From Parafrankia irregularis (GTDB taxonomy: Bacteria; Actinomycetota; Actinomycetes; Frankiales; Frankiaceae): a stretch of DNA of 64,000 nt. The translations under genes were made by a program, and so were the position numbers. Every line of letters begins with the position of its first letter. Position 1 is the first letter of the stretch. Where the stretch lies: positions 124,001 to 188,000 of the forward strand of contig NZ_FAOZ01000004.1 in the NCBI RefSeq assembly GCF_001536285.1, written 5' to 3'. The notes beneath the pieces are model-generated. The model ran no database searches. It saw nothing but the letters and a program-made list of their open reading frames with translations, and had not been told where the DNA came from. This document shows, one piece after another, positions 8,874 to 18,426 of this stretch.

Positions 8874-9797
8874 TCATTTGTTCAGATTGGTGGTGAAGTA
8901 GTCGGCGAGCCTGTCGACGGCGAGGTCGATGTACTCGCGCTTGTCGTAGAGGTCGACGTGGCTGGCACCCCTGATCCAGTGGATCTCCGCGGGGCCGGTG
9001 GCACGCCGGTGGGCTTCCAGTCCCATCCAGGCGGTGACGGCGTGCTCGCCGAGGATCTGCAGGATCGGGCGGGGGCCGATCAGCGGGACGGCGTGGAAGA
9101 CGTCGCTGGACGCCATCCTGTCGATGCTCTCCCAGGCGAGGAACTTCGCCGAGCGTTCGTGGTAGCCACGGGGGCCGCAGTAGTACTCCCAGCCTTCGAC
9201 GCCGTGCTGGCCGCCGAGAGCACCGGCCTGTTCGGCGGTCTCGGGGAACATGGTCATCACACCGGGGTCCTCGCCGCGGGCGGCGGCCGTGCGGGCCTGG
9301 GCGGCGGCGTCCAGCAGGGACTGGAAGACGGCCGGGTCCTGGGTGCCGTCGGCGCCGTAGCGGAACTGGCGCGCGGGTTCGGCGGTGCACACGGTCGCCA
9401 CGGCCCTGACCCGGTGGTCGTCACCGGTGGCGGCGAGCGAGTATCCGCCGGAGGCGCACACGCCCAGCAGGCCGATCCGGTCGGCGTCGACCTCGGGCCG
9501 GGTCGTGAGGTAGGAGACGGCGGCCTTGAAGTCCTCGACTCGCTGGGCGGGGTCCTCCAGACCACGCGGCAGACCACCGGACTCACCCTGGTAGGCGGCG
9601 TCGAAGGCCAGGGCCACAAACCCCCGATCGGCCATCAGCCGCGCGTAGGTACCGGACGTCTGCTCCTTCACCCCGGTACCGGGGTGACCGACCACCAGCG
9701 CCGGAAGCGTGGCGCCGTCAGTCGGGTGGTCTGGAACGTAGAGGTGCGCGGCGATCTCGATGCCGGCACTGTCGAACGTGACGCTGGTCCTGGCCAT
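8874..9797 (-). CDS. Alpha/beta hydrolase, dienelactone-hydrolase-like
   Basis: A cytosolic 307-residue hydrolase. A GHPGTG oxyanion region, a GVCASGGY nucleophile elbow and a late GASHVDLYD histidine motif give the expected Ser (or Cys)-Asp-His arrangement of YcjY/dienelactone-hydrolase relatives. The substrate cannot be read from the sequence. ATG at 9797 is preceded by GGGAGAG at a normal distance; the longer open frame upstream to 10106 overlaps the divergent regulator and was rejected. It is divergently arranged with the MmyB-type regulator at 10009, a pairing often seen for MmyB regulators and the oxidoreductase or hydrolase they control. Confidence 0.85.
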   Translation of the reverse strand: MARTSVTFDSAGIEIAAHLYVPDHPTDGATLPALVVGHPGTGVKEQTSGTYARLMADRGFVALAFDAAYQGESGGLPRGLEDPAQRVEDFKAAVSYLTTRPEVDADRIGLLGVCASGGYSLAATGDDHRVRAVATVCTAEPARQFRYGADGTQDPAVFQSLLDAAAQARTAAARGEDPGVMTMFPETAEQAGALGGQHGVEGWEYYCGPRGYHERSAKFLAWESIDRMASSDVFHAVPLIGPRPILQILGEHAVTAWMGLEAHRRATGPAEIHWIRGASHVDLYDKREYIDLAVDRLADYFTTNLNK

Positions 9798-10008
9798 GAG
9801 GACGGCTCTCCCTTGTCGATCAGTCGCTGGGTGCCCGCCGTCTGGCGCGTCCGGTGACGGTCTGTCCCGGCTGAGCGCACCCTGTCGGGCGGTGTCCTCA
9901 CCATCGACGACGGCCCGCAGGTGGCAAAGAGGAAGGTCTCTGCCTGGGAAGGAACCTGGCCCCTCACACCGGTGCCGTTCCCGCGGCGGAAACCGCAGAC
10001 TGGAGACC

Positions 10009-10884
10009 ATGAGCTCGGCATCGGCCTCCCACCTCGGCGCCTTCCTGAAAGCCCGCCGGGCCCAGCTGGATCCGCGGGAATGCGGCCTGCCCGGGACGGA
10101 CTCCACCCGCCGGGTCGCGGGGCTGCGCCGCGAGGAGGTGGCTCAGCTCGCCGCGATCAGCGTTGACTACTACACCCGGCTCGAACAGGGGCGCGTCCGG
10201 GCCTCCGCCTCCGTGCTCGCCACCCTCGTCCGCGCCCTGCGCCTCGACGGCGACCAGGAGAGCTATCTGTACGAGCTCGCGGGCAGGAGCGACGCCCTGC
10301 CGCATCGGCGCCGGCCGGCCCAGCGGGTACGGCCTGCCATGCGCCGCCTGCTGGACCAGCTCACCCAGACGCCCGCGCTGGTCCTCGGCAGACGCCTGGA
10401 CGTCCTCGACTGGAATCCGGCGGCAGCCGCTCTCTACCTCGACTTCTCAGCGCTCTCACCGGCTCGCCGCAACTATGTGAACCTGCTGTTCACCAACCCG
10501 GTGATCCGCGAAATGCACCAGGACTGGAAACACGACGCCCGCGAAGCGGTCGCCGCGCTGCGCACGGAGGCCGCCGCGGATCCCGACGACCCGGAGCTCG
10601 CCCGCCTCGTCGGGGAACTGTCCGTCCAGGACCTCGATTTCCGCACCTGGTGGGCCGAGCACCGCGTCAGTAACGCCAGCTACGGGACGAAGCGTTACCG
10701 GCACCGCCTCGTGGGCGACCTCACCCTCGACTGCGACACCTGGGCCAGCCCCGACGGCTCCGGACAACGCCTGATGGTCCTCACCGCCGAAGCCGGCAGC
10801 CCGTCCCACGACGCCCTGCGCATTCTCACCTCCTGGAACGCGGAGCAGCCCGGCCCCGAACGAGCAGAGGACCTGAGGCGATGA
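10009..10884 (+). CDS. XRE-family regulator with MmyB-like ligand-binding domain
   Basis: A 291-residue DNA-binding regulator. The N-terminal helix-turn-helix (about residues 10-80) has the family signature LRREEVAQLA followed by VDYYTRLEQGR. The C-terminal MmyB-like domain (about 105-275) contains NWNPAAAAL-type and WWAxHxV-type segments (here DWNPAAAALY and WWAEHRV) that form a PAS-like pocket reported to bind fatty-acid-like ligands in this family. TGGAG is 4 bp before the ATG. It reads away from the alpha/beta hydrolase at 8874-9797 and probably controls that gene from the 211-bp shared promoter region. The effector is unknown. Confidence 0.88.
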   Translation: MSSASASHLGAFLKARRAQLDPRECGLPGTDSTRRVAGLRREEVAQLAAISVDYYTRLEQGRVRASASVLATLVRALRLDGDQESYLYELAGRSDALPHRRRPAQRVRPAMRRLLDQLTQTPALVLGRRLDVLDWNPAAAALYLDFSALSPARRNYVNLLFTNPVIREMHQDWKHDAREAVAALRTEAAADPDDPELARLVGELSVQDLDFRTWWAEHRVSNASYGTKRYRHRLVGDLTLDCDTWASPDGSGQRLMVLTAEAGSPSHDALRILTSWNAEQPGPERAEDLRR

Positions 10885-10906
10885 GCAAGCCGATGAGCAC
10901 ATACCG

Positions 10907-12391
10907 CTAGTCGAAGATGTCGGCGGCAGTGACGGTGAGACATTCCGGTGGTGCGTTGCGGATCTCCACGCGAGCGCACAGAGCGAGGCGCACCGTGGCG
11001 GAGCCGTCGATCCCGCTGCTGCCAGGGCCGGCGGCCGGGTCGGCCGGGTCGGCAGTCCAGTCGTCTGGCGGGCGACCCGAGGCCGCTGGAACGGCTGTCA
11101 CGGATGGAGCGGCTGCTGCGACGGCACGAGCCTTCTCCGAAAGTCGGCCGGCGATCCGCCGGCCGTCGACAGAGCGAGCCCACTTCGCCTCGCCGAACAG
11201 GATCGGGTGTCGGTCTCTGCCCGCGAGCACGACCGCATCGATCTCGTTCTGCCCGCCAGCGTTCCAGTAGGGCCCTACCGCGACGATGTCACTGCCCAGT
11301 GCGCCGGTGACCGCGAGTCGGCGCAGGTGTTCGCGAAACGCTTCCTCCCACGGTTTGCCGAGATGATCGTCCAGACTCTCGATCAGTACGGGCAGGATCG
11401 CTTTTCCCAGTCCACGCTCGATCTCCGCGCGGTATCGAGAAAGCAGCCCGAGGTAGAAGGCCAGGAAGTTGTCGGCGATTCGGTAGGCCCGACGCCGGCT
11501 GCGCGCTGTTTCGGTGACCGGCATCTGTCGTTCGACCAGCCGCAGCTCGACGAGCCGATCCAGAGTGCGGGCCGGTTCAGCGCGAATGTGGTCTTTGATC
11601 TCGTTGTACTGGGTGCGGCCCTCAGCTATCGCGTGGAGCACGGCCGCCGGGTATTCACCGTGCTCCACCTCGGTGGCGAGGACCAGCTGCCCCTCGGTGA
11701 GCAGTGGCGCTCCGGGCCGGCAGGCGAGCCGTAGCAGGTTGTCAGCGAGGTCGGCGTCCTGGTCCCACCACGACAGATACAGCGGAACCCCGCCGACCAG
11801 CCCGTACACGAGCGCACGGTCGGAGGGTGTCAGCCCGGGCAGCATGAGTGCGGCCTCGTGCGGACGGAACGGATGCAGTGACAGTGACAGGTCGAACCTG
11901 CCGTACAGGGGCGCCCGCTGCTCCTGTAGCGCGGTCATGTGCCGCACGGCCGACCCACACAGCAGCAGCCGTAGCCTGGTCCGCCCGGCTGTCCGGTCGA
12001 GGAAGGCCCGCAGGACGCCGGGCAGTTCGGGTGAGGTGGCGACTATCTCGGGGAACTCGTCCAGGACGACGAGGAGCGGCTCCTGCTCAGCCGCCGCGGC
12101 GAGGTCGTCGAGCGCGTCGTCCCAGTCCAGGTAGGGGCGCGCGGCGAGATCACGGATTCGGCCCGGTAGTGCGATGGCCGCCTGGCGGGACAGTTGCGCC
12201 AGCTCCCCGGCTGCCGCCCGCCCGGCTCCGGTATGGGACACCGACCGACGGCCCTGGGCGAAACGCTGCAACAGGGCGGTCTTGCCGACCCGTCGCCGCC
12301 CCCACACCACCGCCGGCCGAGGGTCGGTCGAGCGCCACCACGCCTCAAGAGCGGCGAGTTCGTCGGTGCGGTTCACAAAGGCCACCGCCAC
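10907..12391 (-). CDS. AAA ATPase with C-terminal DUF234/PD-(D/E)XK-like nuclease domain
   Basis: A 494-residue protein of the archaeal-type ATPase family. The N-terminal AAA domain has a Walker A ([11 protein letters not shown]) and a Walker B ([10 protein letters not shown]). A winged-helix-like segment follows (YNEIKDHI... [10 protein letters not shown]), then a C-terminal region with EIDAVVLAG and ILFGEAKWA, which reads as the D-x-n-ExK core of a restriction-endonuclease-like fold (DUF234). A low-complexity Ala/Pro/Gly segment interrupts the C-terminus. The start is GTG 12391, with GAGGCGG a few bases upstream. A perfect palindrome sits 30 bp before the start. Members of this family are common in archaea and scattered in actinobacteria; their role is not established, but nuclease plus ATPase suggests DNA processing or defence. 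Confidence 0.82.
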   Translation of the reverse strand: MAVAFVNRTDELAALEAWWRSTDPRPAVVWGRRRVGKTALLQRFAQGRRSVSHTGAGRAAAGELAQLSRQAAIALPGRIRDLAARPYLDWDDALDDLAAAAEQEPLLVVLDEFPEIVATSPELPGVLRAFLDRTAGRTRLRLLLCGSAVRHMTALQEQRAPLYGRFDLSLSLHPFRPHEAALMLPGLTPSDRALVYGLVGGVPLYLSWWDQDADLADNLLRLACRPGAPLLTEGQLVLATEVEHGEYPAAVLHAIAEGRTQYNEIKDHIRAEPARTLDRLVELRLVERQMPVTETARSRRRAYRIADNFLAFYLGLLSRYRAEIERGLGKAILPVLIESLDDHLGKPWEEAFREHLRRLAVTGALGSDIVAVGPYWNAGGQNEIDAVVLAGRDRHPILFGEAKWARSVDGRRIAGRLSEKARAVAAAAPSVTAVPAASGRPPDDWTADPADPAAGPGSSGIDGSATVRLALCARVEIRNAPPECLTVTAADIFD

Positions 12392-12420
12392 CCCGCCTCT
12401 CAGGTCTACTCACACCACCC

Positions 12421-12445
12421 GTAACTTACCTGCCCTGTAAGTTAC
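12421..12445. promoter_or_regulatory. Perfect inverted repeat upstream of the ATPase-nuclease gene
   Basis: GTAACTTAC (12421-12429), 7-bp spacer, GTAAGTTAC (12437-12445). Each arm is itself a GTAA-N-TTAC palindrome, so the site is a double palindrome. It lies 30-54 bp before the GTG of the ATPase gene and is much more AT-rich than its surroundings. It is best read as an operator or promoter element; a hairpin in the leader is the alternative. Confidence 0.75.
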
Positions 12446-12479
12446 ACGCGTCGTCACTGACGGCACAGCATCGGTGAGC

Positions 12480-13358
12480 TCAGGTGTTCGAGGGGGCTGC
12501 CGTTCCAAGGCCCTCGGCGACCCGGTCGAGGACCCGGGCGGCCGGAGGCGGCGGCACGAGCTGGAGGACGACGTGATCGGCGCCGGCGGCGCGCTGGTCG
12601 TCGAGGCGTGCGCGCAGCGCGGCCGGCTCGTCGGGGACGGCGAGGGCGTCGACAAGGGCGTCGCTGGCCGTCGCGAAATCGGCGTCCGTGAAGCCGTATC
12701 GCGCGAGGTTCGCGCGATAGTTGGGCATCCCGAGGCACAGCCCGAGGTAACGGCGTAGCTCGTCGGTCGTCTCGGTGGCGCCGAGCGCGACCATCTGCGA
12801 GGGCGCGATCCACGGGCCGGCGCCGACGGCGGCGCGCGCGGCGGCGGTGTGGGCGACGGGGCAGAAGTAGGTGTGCAGACCATCGGTGGCGGTCCCGGCG
12901 AGCTCGATCATCTTCGGGCCGAGTGCGCCGAGGAACCGTGGCGGCAGAGGATTCCGGTGCCCAGCGGCCGTGTCCATCGCTGCGAGGTAGTCGCGCAGGG
13001 CGGTCAGGGGCTTGGCGTAGGTGGAGCCGCGAGCTTCGGCGAGATGACGATGGCTGGTGCCGAGACCGAGCGCGAACCGCCCCGGGAACGCCTCGTGCAG
13101 CGTCGCCGCCGCACCGACCATCGCGCGCGGGTCCCGGGCGTGGATCGTCGCCACTCCGAGCGCGACGGTGAGCCGTTCGGTGGCCTGCAGGTAGAGCGCG
13201 GCTCGGACGAACGGGTCCAGGCTGCTGTATTCCTGCAGCCAGATCGTCGTGATGCCGGCCTTTTCCAGGTCGCGCACGGCGGCGATTGCCTCGGCGGCCG
13301 GCAGCTGGTCGAGGAAGCCTGCCCACAGGCCGATTCCGGTCGGCAGAGTGCCGGTCAT
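12480..13358 (-). CDS. LLM-class F420-dependent oxidoreductase (TIGR03620-like)
   Basis: A 292-residue flavin/F420-type oxidoreductase of the bacterial luciferase-like fold. It opens with GIGLWAG and has the typical TIWLQEYSSLDPF, ATIHARDP and GRFALGLGTSH segments that line the F420 pocket. The substrate is unknown. The start ATG at 13358 has an ideal AAGGAG seven bases upstream. The gene is single and leftward, followed after 34 bp by the palindrome in front of the ATPase-nuclease gene. Confidence 0.88.
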   Translation of the reverse strand: MTGTLPTGIGLWAGFLDQLPAAEAIAAVRDLEKAGITTIWLQEYSSLDPFVRAALYLQATERLTVALGVATIHARDPRAMVGAAATLHEAFPGRFALGLGTSHRHLAEARGSTYAKPLTALRDYLAAMDTAAGHRNPLPPRFLGALGPKMIELAGTATDGLHTYFCPVAHTAAARAAVGAGPWIAPSQMVALGATETTDELRRYLGLCLGMPNYRANLARYGFTDADFATASDALVDALAVPDEPAALRARLDDQRAAGADHVVLQLVPPPPAARVLDRVAEGLGTAAPSNT

Positions 13359-13602
13359 ACGACGTCTCCTTACTCAGCAAGGCGCCGCGCAACGGCACGG
13401 GAGCCTCGGCCGGATGCCGTCGTCGGACGGTACATCGTCGAGCCCGCGAGTTCCTCCGATGCTGTGCTGACCTCGGGTGAGGTCCGGGGAGACGTCCGGT
13501 CGCGGGTGACAGCCGCTGGGAATGCGGCTGCTGGCCGCGCATCGTGGGCGGTGGCGACCCTGGCCACTTTTCCCGGGGTCACCACGGCCACGAGAACCGT
13601 CG

Positions 13603-14013
13603 TCAGAAGACCGGGTGGGTCTCCACGTACAGCAGGCAGCTGTTCTCGAAGGTCTTCGTCCAGTGGACCTTCCTGCCTCCCCACCGGCCGTCGGCCGTCG
13701 CCGTCACCGGGGCGTAGATGGCCGGGCAGAGCACCGCGGGGTCCACGGGGAGCTGGTTGAAGTCGCCGCCCGCGGCGGCGATGGCCGCGCACGCCCCCGC
13801 CGGGTCCGGATGGGTTGCCAGGGGAATCGGCGGACAGGTCAGCAGAACGGGTTCGCCCAGATAGGGGGTGGTTCCTTCGGAGACGGTGAGGATGAACGCG
13901 CCCCGCGGGACGCCGGGTGACGCCTGCGCCGCGGCCGGCGCGAAGCCGACGGCCGCGGTCGCGATCGCCAGGGCTACGATCACTTTCCGGAAAATGGATC
14001 TCGACATTGCCAC
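13603..14013 (-). CDS. Secreted subtilisin inhibitor-like protein (SSI family)
   Basis: A 136-residue secreted protease inhibitor. A Sec signal peptide (about residues 1-31, hydrophobic core IVALAIATAAVGFA, ending AQA) precedes the compact SSI fold with its four cysteines (LLTCPP, GACAAI, VLCPAIY, ENSCLLY) for two disulfides, and the THPDPAGAC and WTKTFEN signatures. By alignment with Streptomyces SSI (CPMVY), the reactive bond here is CPA-IY, giving P1 Ala and P1' Ile, so specificity may be subtilisin/elastase-like rather than trypsin-like. AGGAGG stands 5 bp before GTG 14013; ATG 14007 is the alternative start. Its target protease is not obvious in the window. Confidence 0.92.
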   Translation of the reverse strand: MAMSRSIFRKVIVALAIATAAVGFAPAAAQASPGVPRGAFILTVSEGTTPYLGEPVLLTCPPIPLATHPDPAGACAAIAAAGGDFNQLPVDPAVLCPAIYAPVTATADGRWGGRKVHWTKTFENSCLLYVETHPVF

Positions 14014-14364
14014 AAGAACCTCCTGTGCTGATTTTCTTCACCGCAAGATAACGGGTCCTGTCACGTGGCCGAAGGATGGCGAGTACGTGAACAGTGAAGA
14101 AAGCTGGGCGGCGAGGGGATGTCTGGGGTCGAATACGAATGAAGCGCCACACAAGCTAGAGGCCCACCGTAATGGGGTCAAGTGACGTATGTGCGCGGTG
14201 CTGGAGATGGATCCGGCCGTTTTTCATCGGTGCAGCTCGACAGGCCGGGGCAAAATTCGTTTACGCACCTGACCGGTGGCGGACACCGAGAAGCTTCGCT
14301 GCCGTTCGCCGGGCTCGACAGTGTGGAACTGAAACGGAGGAGAATCAGAACCGGAGGAGCATTC
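14014..14364. other. Gene-free divergent promoter region (351 bp)
   Basis: The region separates the leftward SSI inhibitor gene from the rightward phytase-like esterase gene and must hold both promoters. I see no convincing gene, repeat or long hairpin in it. The open frame upstream of 14365 has no start with a ribosome binding site and lacks protein-like composition. Confidence 0.6.
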
Positions 14365-15579
14365 ATGACCCGTCTCCCGACCCGCTGGGTGATCCGAACC
14401 GCGGGACCAGCGGGAACCCGGCCCCGGCCCCAGCCCCAGCCCCACCCCCGACCGCGGCGGGCCCGCGCCGGGCTGGCCGCCGCAGTGCTGGCGGGCCTCA
14501 CCGTCGCGACCGTGGGCACCGCCGCGAGCGCGGCGTCTTCGCCGGCGGCCGACGGACGTCCCGTGCCCGGTTTCGGCGGGCCGGAAGCCGACTGCCCTCC
14601 GCGCGGCACCGCGATCGGTTTCAGCGACGCCCTGAACAAGGTCGTCGTCGACGGTGAGACGGTCGGCGGCCTCTCCGGGCTCGCCTACGACGCACGCAGG
14701 CACGCGTACGCGGCGGTCGTGGATCGCTCCGGCACCCGACCCGCGCGGATCTGGTTCCTCTCCGACACCGCCCGGCCGACGGTGGTGGGCAGCATCGTGC
14801 TGCGGACGTCCACCGGCGTCGGGTACGACGGCGGCAACTTCGACGGCGAAGGCCTCGCGGTCCTGCCCGACGGGCGGTATGTCGTCAGCTCGGAGACGGA
14901 GCCCTCGATCAGGATCTTCGACCGGGCCGGGACCGAGCAGAGCGCCCTGCCGGTACCGGGTCGCTTCCGGGTGGCGCCCGCGGGTGAGGCGACCGACAAC
15001 GCCACGCTCGAAGGCCTCTCCATCTCCCCGTCGGGGCGTTTCATCTACGCGGCGATGGAAGGCACCCTGGCCGGCGACGTCTCCGCGGCCGGTGAGGCCC
15101 AGACCCGGCGGATCCTCGTCTACCGGCGTACCGCCACCGGCTCGTACGAGCTGAGCCGACAGCTGGGCTACCGGGTCGAACCCGGGCAGCGGATCTCCGA
15201 GATCGCCGCCTACGGCGAAGACGGGCTGCTCGTTCTGGAGGCCTCGTTCACCGCCGGGGTGGGTAACCGCAACGCCCTGTGGGCGGTACCGGACACCGGG
15301 CGCAGCGCGGATGTCACCGCGGTACCCAACCTCTCGGCGCTCCCAGCACGTGCCCTCGCCGGCAAGCAGCTTGTCGCGGACCTCACCGCCTGCCCGACGC
15401 TGGGTGCGACCAACCCCGGAACCCAGATCAACCCGCTGATGGACAACTACGAGGCTCTCGCGATCGATCCCCGTGGGCGCCTCGGACGCGGGCTGGTGAC
15501 CGTCAGCGTGCTCAGCGACGACAACTTCGGTGCCACCCAGGTGACCCGCCTGCTCCGGGTCGCGGTGCGGCTGCCCTGA
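14365..15579 (+). CDS. Secreted esterase-like activity of phytase family protein
   Basis: A 404-residue exported protein. A long, Arg/Pro-rich N-region (repeated PQPQPHPRPRR) and the hydrophobic segment LAAAVLAGLTVATVGTAASA form a signal peptide, possibly twin-arginine-like because of the RR pairs. The mature part is the propeller-type domain of the phytase-esterase-like family, recognised by SGLAYDARRHAY near the start, FDGEGLAVLPDGRY and NATLEGLSISPSGRFIY in the middle and NYEALAIDPRG near the end. The family is associated with phosphate-ester hydrolysis, but the activity is poorly defined. GGAGGA lies 6 bp before ATG 14365. The same domain is present in the truncated protein at the left edge of the window. 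Confidence 0.88.
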   Translation: MTRLPTRWVIRTAGPAGTRPRPQPQPHPRPRRARAGLAAAVLAGLTVATVGTAASAASSPAADGRPVPGFGGPEADCPPRGTAIGFSDALNKVVVDGETVGGLSGLAYDARRHAYAAVVDRSGTRPARIWFLSDTARPTVVGSIVLRTSTGVGYDGGNFDGEGLAVLPDGRYVVSSETEPSIRIFDRAGTEQSALPVPGRFRVAPAGEATDNATLEGLSISPSGRFIYAAMEGTLAGDVSAAGEAQTRRILVYRRTATGSYELSRQLGYRVEPGQRISEIAAYGEDGLLVLEASFTAGVGNRNALWAVPDTGRSADVTAVPNLSALPARALAGKQLVADLTACPTLGATNPGTQINPLMDNYEALAIDPRGRLGRGLVTVSVLSDDNFGATQVTRLLRVAVRLP

Positions 15580-15648
15580 TCGACGTCCACTCCGAAGACC
15601 GGTGGCGGCTGGGTGGCGGCGCTGAGGCGGGCGCCGCCACCGACCCTG

Positions 15649-18381
15649 TCAGCGGCTGCGGGTGCGGGGGGCGACGCGGCGGGTCGGTGGGGCAGTGGTC
15701 GGGTCGTCCGGCCAGGGGTGTCGGGGGTAGCGGCCGCGCAGCTCCGCGCGGACCTGCGGGTAGCCGGTGCGCCAGAACGACGCCAGGTCGCTCGTCACCG
15801 CCACCGGGCGCCCCGCCGGTGACAGCAGGTGAAGCACCAGCGGCGCGCGGCCGTCGGCGACGGCGGGCACCCGCTCCCACCCGAACACCTCGGCGATCTT
15901 CACGGCGAGCACGGGGCCGGCCGCGCCGCTGCTGCCGCTGTAGTCGAGACGCACCCGGGAGCCGCTCGGCACCGTCACCCGTTCGGGTGCCAGTTCGTCC
16001 AGCCGGCCGGCCTGTGGCCAGGGCAGCAGCCGGCGCAGCGCGTGGCCGGCGTCGATACGCCCGAGGTCGGCGCGGCGTCGCACACCGTCGAGGTCCGGCC
16101 CGAGCCAGTCGGGGGCGCAGTCCAGCAGGGCGGCGTCGGTGACGTCGGGCCAGGGGGCGCCGAGCAGCCGGTGGCAGAACGCGAGCCGGTCGCGCAGGGC
16201 GAGCGCGTCGGCGCTCCATCGCAGCACCGGCAGGCCCGCGGCCCGCAGCCCGTCGAGCACCGCGGCCCGCAGCAGGGACGGATCGGGCCTGCCCACCGGG
16301 CGTTCGGCGAGGATGATCGCGCCGAGGCGCTCGAGCTGGCGGGCGACGATGTCGCCGCCGGACCAGGCGACCTCGTCCTCGGTGCGCAGCAGCGCCGCGC
16401 CCGCCTCCCGCGCGGTCGCCGCGTCGAGGGCGACGGCCAGGCGCACTCGGGCGGACGTCCGGCCTGGCCCGCGGTCGGCGACCGCGATGGCGAGCCAGCC
16501 CGCCCCGGTCAACGCCGAGCCCGCGGCGAGCTCGGCACCGGTCCCACCGGCCATCAGGTAGTTCGTGCTGCCGGCGTCGCGGGCCCGCGCGAGCCGTTCG
16601 GGGAAGGCGAGACCGACCACCAGCCCCGCCGCGAGATCGTCGGTGATCCCACCCGCATCCCGCGCCGCGGGCCCGGCAAGCTCCCCGGGTCCGCCGGGTT
16701 CTCCGGGTCCACCGGGCTCCCCGGTCCCGATGGGTGGGGATTGCGCGGCTGAGCGCAGCCGGCGGGTCTCCTCCCGCCAGCGGGCGGACGCGGCCCGGTC
16801 CGTGTCGCCCCGCAGGCGGCGCCACCCGGCGACGAGGTCGTCGGACGGGCCGCCGACCGATCCACCGACCGATCCACCGACCGAGCCGCCCACCGGGCCG
16901 TCCCCGGAGAGCATCGCGACGACCTCCGCCGCGCGGCGGGCGCCGACGGACCGGGTGCCGTCGAGCAGCGCTCGCGCGAGCCGCGGATGGGTCCCGACCT
17001 GGGCGATCGAACGTCCTCGCGGGGTGACCCGGCCGGTCTCGTCGACAGCTCCGAGGGCCCGCAGCGTCGCCCCGGCAGCTTCCATCGCGCCGGCCGGCGG
17101 CTCGCTGAGCAGGGGCAGGCCCACCCCACCGGGATTGCCCCAGACCGCCAGTTCCAGCGCGAAGGCGGTGAGGTCGGCGACGGCGATCTCCGGTTCCGGC
17201 TGGGCGGGCAGCCGGTCATGCTCCGCGGCGGACCAGCAGCGGTACACCCGGCCCGGGGCCTCCCGCCCGGCCCGGCCCGCGCGCTGCCCGGCGGACGACC
17301 GGGACACCCGCACGGTGACCAGCGAGCCCAGCCCGCGGGCATGGTCCATCCGCGGGGAGCGGGCCAGGCCGGCGTCGACGACGACCCGCACACCGGGCAC
17401 CGTGAGACTGCTCTCCGCGACCGCGGTGGCCAGGACGACCCGGCGACGCGGGCCGGGGCGCAGCACCGCGTCCTGCGCGCCGCCGGTCTGCCGGCCGTGC
17501 AGGGTGAGGACGTCGACGGCGTCCCGGTGTCCGGCCTCCCGTCGGCCGGCGAGCCGCCCGGCGACGGCGGTGATCTCACCGGCCCCTGGCAGGAAGACGA
17601 GCACATCCCCGGATGTCTCCCGCAGCGCGCGCCCGACTGTCGCGGCGACGTGGTCGAGAAGCCTCGGGTCGACCCGCAGCCCGTGCGCCGGAGTGATCAC
17701 ACCTGGTGGGGGCGCCCAGACGACCTCGACGTCGTACATCGAGGCGTCGGTCCCGATGACCGGCGCGGGCTGGTCGGGCGTGCCGAGCATCGCGGCCAGC
17801 CGCCGGGTGTCGGCGGTCGCGGAAGCGGCGACCAGACGCAGGTCGGGACGCAGCACGGCTCGGACGTCGAGCAGGAGCGCGAGCGCCAGGTCGGCGTCGA
17901 GGTGGCGCTCGTGGCACTCGTCGAGGACGACCGCGTCGGTCCCGGGCAGTTCGGGGTCGCGTTGCAGCCGCCGCACCAGGACGCCGGTCGTGACCACCTC
18001 GACCCTGGTCGACGGCCCGGCCCGGCGCTCGCCGCGGATCGTGTAACCGACCGCGCCCCCCACCTCGCCGGTACCTACCTCGCCACCGCCTACGTCGTTA
18101 CCCCGAATCTCGCCGCCGCCGGTGAGGCTGGCCATCCGCCGGGCCGCGGCGCGGACGGCGATCCGCCGCGGCTCGACGACCAGCACGCGGCCGGGGACGT
18201 GGTCGGCGAGCGCGAGCGGGACGAGCGTCGTCTTGCCGGTGCCTGGCGGCGCCACCAGCACCGCGGCCCCACCGGCGTGGCCCGGCCGGGGCTGGTCGCG
18301 GGCGGTCAGCGCGCCGATGAGCGCCGGCAGGGCGGCCCGGATGGGGAGGTTCCCCCCGGCGACCGTGGCGTCGGGCAGCAT
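15649..18381 (-). CDS. hrpB: ATP-dependent RNA helicase HrpB
   Basis: A 910-residue DExH helicase. Motif I (APPGTGKTT, residues 44-52), motif Ia (VEPRRIAVR), motif II DECH (154-157), SATA of motif III and QRAGRAGR of motif VI are intact, and the C-terminal region with LPLLSEPP, WPxVxD and YPQVRAELRGRYPRHPWPDDP is the HrpB-specific end. HrpB processes mRNA and rRNA structure in proteobacteria; its role in actinomycetes is not well defined. This copy carries three low-complexity Gly-rich inserts: GGGEV repeats at about residues 88-110, GGSV repeats (12-bp tandem DNA repeat at 16854-16889) and GGPGEP repeats (16681-16735), all likely surface loops. ATG 18381 starts 45 bp left of an operator-like palindrome shared with the divergent SnoaL-like gene. 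Confidence 0.93.
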   Translation of the reverse strand: MLPDATVAGGNLPIRAALPALIGALTARDQPRPGHAGGAAVLVAPPGTGKTTLVPLALADHVPGRVLVVEPRRIAVRAAARRMASLTGGGEIRGNDVGGGEVGTGEVGGAVGYTIRGERRAGPSTRVEVVTTGVLVRRLQRDPELPGTDAVVLDECHERHLDADLALALLLDVRAVLRPDLRLVAASATADTRRLAAMLGTPDQPAPVIGTDASMYDVEVVWAPPPGVITPAHGLRVDPRLLDHVAATVGRALRETSGDVLVFLPGAGEITAVAGRLAGRREAGHRDAVDVLTLHGRQTGGAQDAVLRPGPRRRVVLATAVAESSLTVPGVRVVVDAGLARSPRMDHARGLGSLVTVRVSRSSAGQRAGRAGREAPGRVYRCWSAAEHDRLPAQPEPEIAVADLTAFALELAVWGNPGGVGLPLLSEPPAGAMEAAGATLRALGAVDETGRVTPRGRSIAQVGTHPRLARALLDGTRSVGARRAAEVVAMLSGDGPVGGSVGGSVGGSVGGPSDDLVAGWRRLRGDTDRAASARWREETRRLRSAAQSPPIGTGEPGGPGEPGGPGELAGPAARDAGGITDDLAAGLVVGLAFPERLARARDAGSTNYLMAGGTGAELAAGSALTGAGWLAIAVADRGPGRTSARVRLAVALDAATAREAGAALLRTEDEVAWSGGDIVARQLERLGAIILAERPVGRPDPSLLRAAVLDGLRAAGLPVLRWSADALALRDRLAFCHRLLGAPWPDVTDAALLDCAPDWLGPDLDGVRRRADLGRIDAGHALRRLLPWPQAGRLDELAPERVTVPSGSRVRLDYSGSSGAAGPVLAVKIAEVFGWERVPAVADGRAPLVLHLLSPAGRPVAVTSDLASFWRTGYPQVRAELRGRYPRHPWPDDPTTAPPTRRVAPRTRSR
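16854..16889. repeat. Tandem 12-bp repeat inside hrpB
   Basis: Three units of CGACCGATCCAC (the last degenerate) encode GGSV repeats on the minus strand. The repeat is in frame, so copy-number change would only lengthen or shorten a flexible loop of the helicase. Confidence 0.8.
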
Positions 18382-18426
18382 TCACGGAGCCTAGTAGCTG
18401 CCATTCCAGGTGTTTTCGACCTTGCG

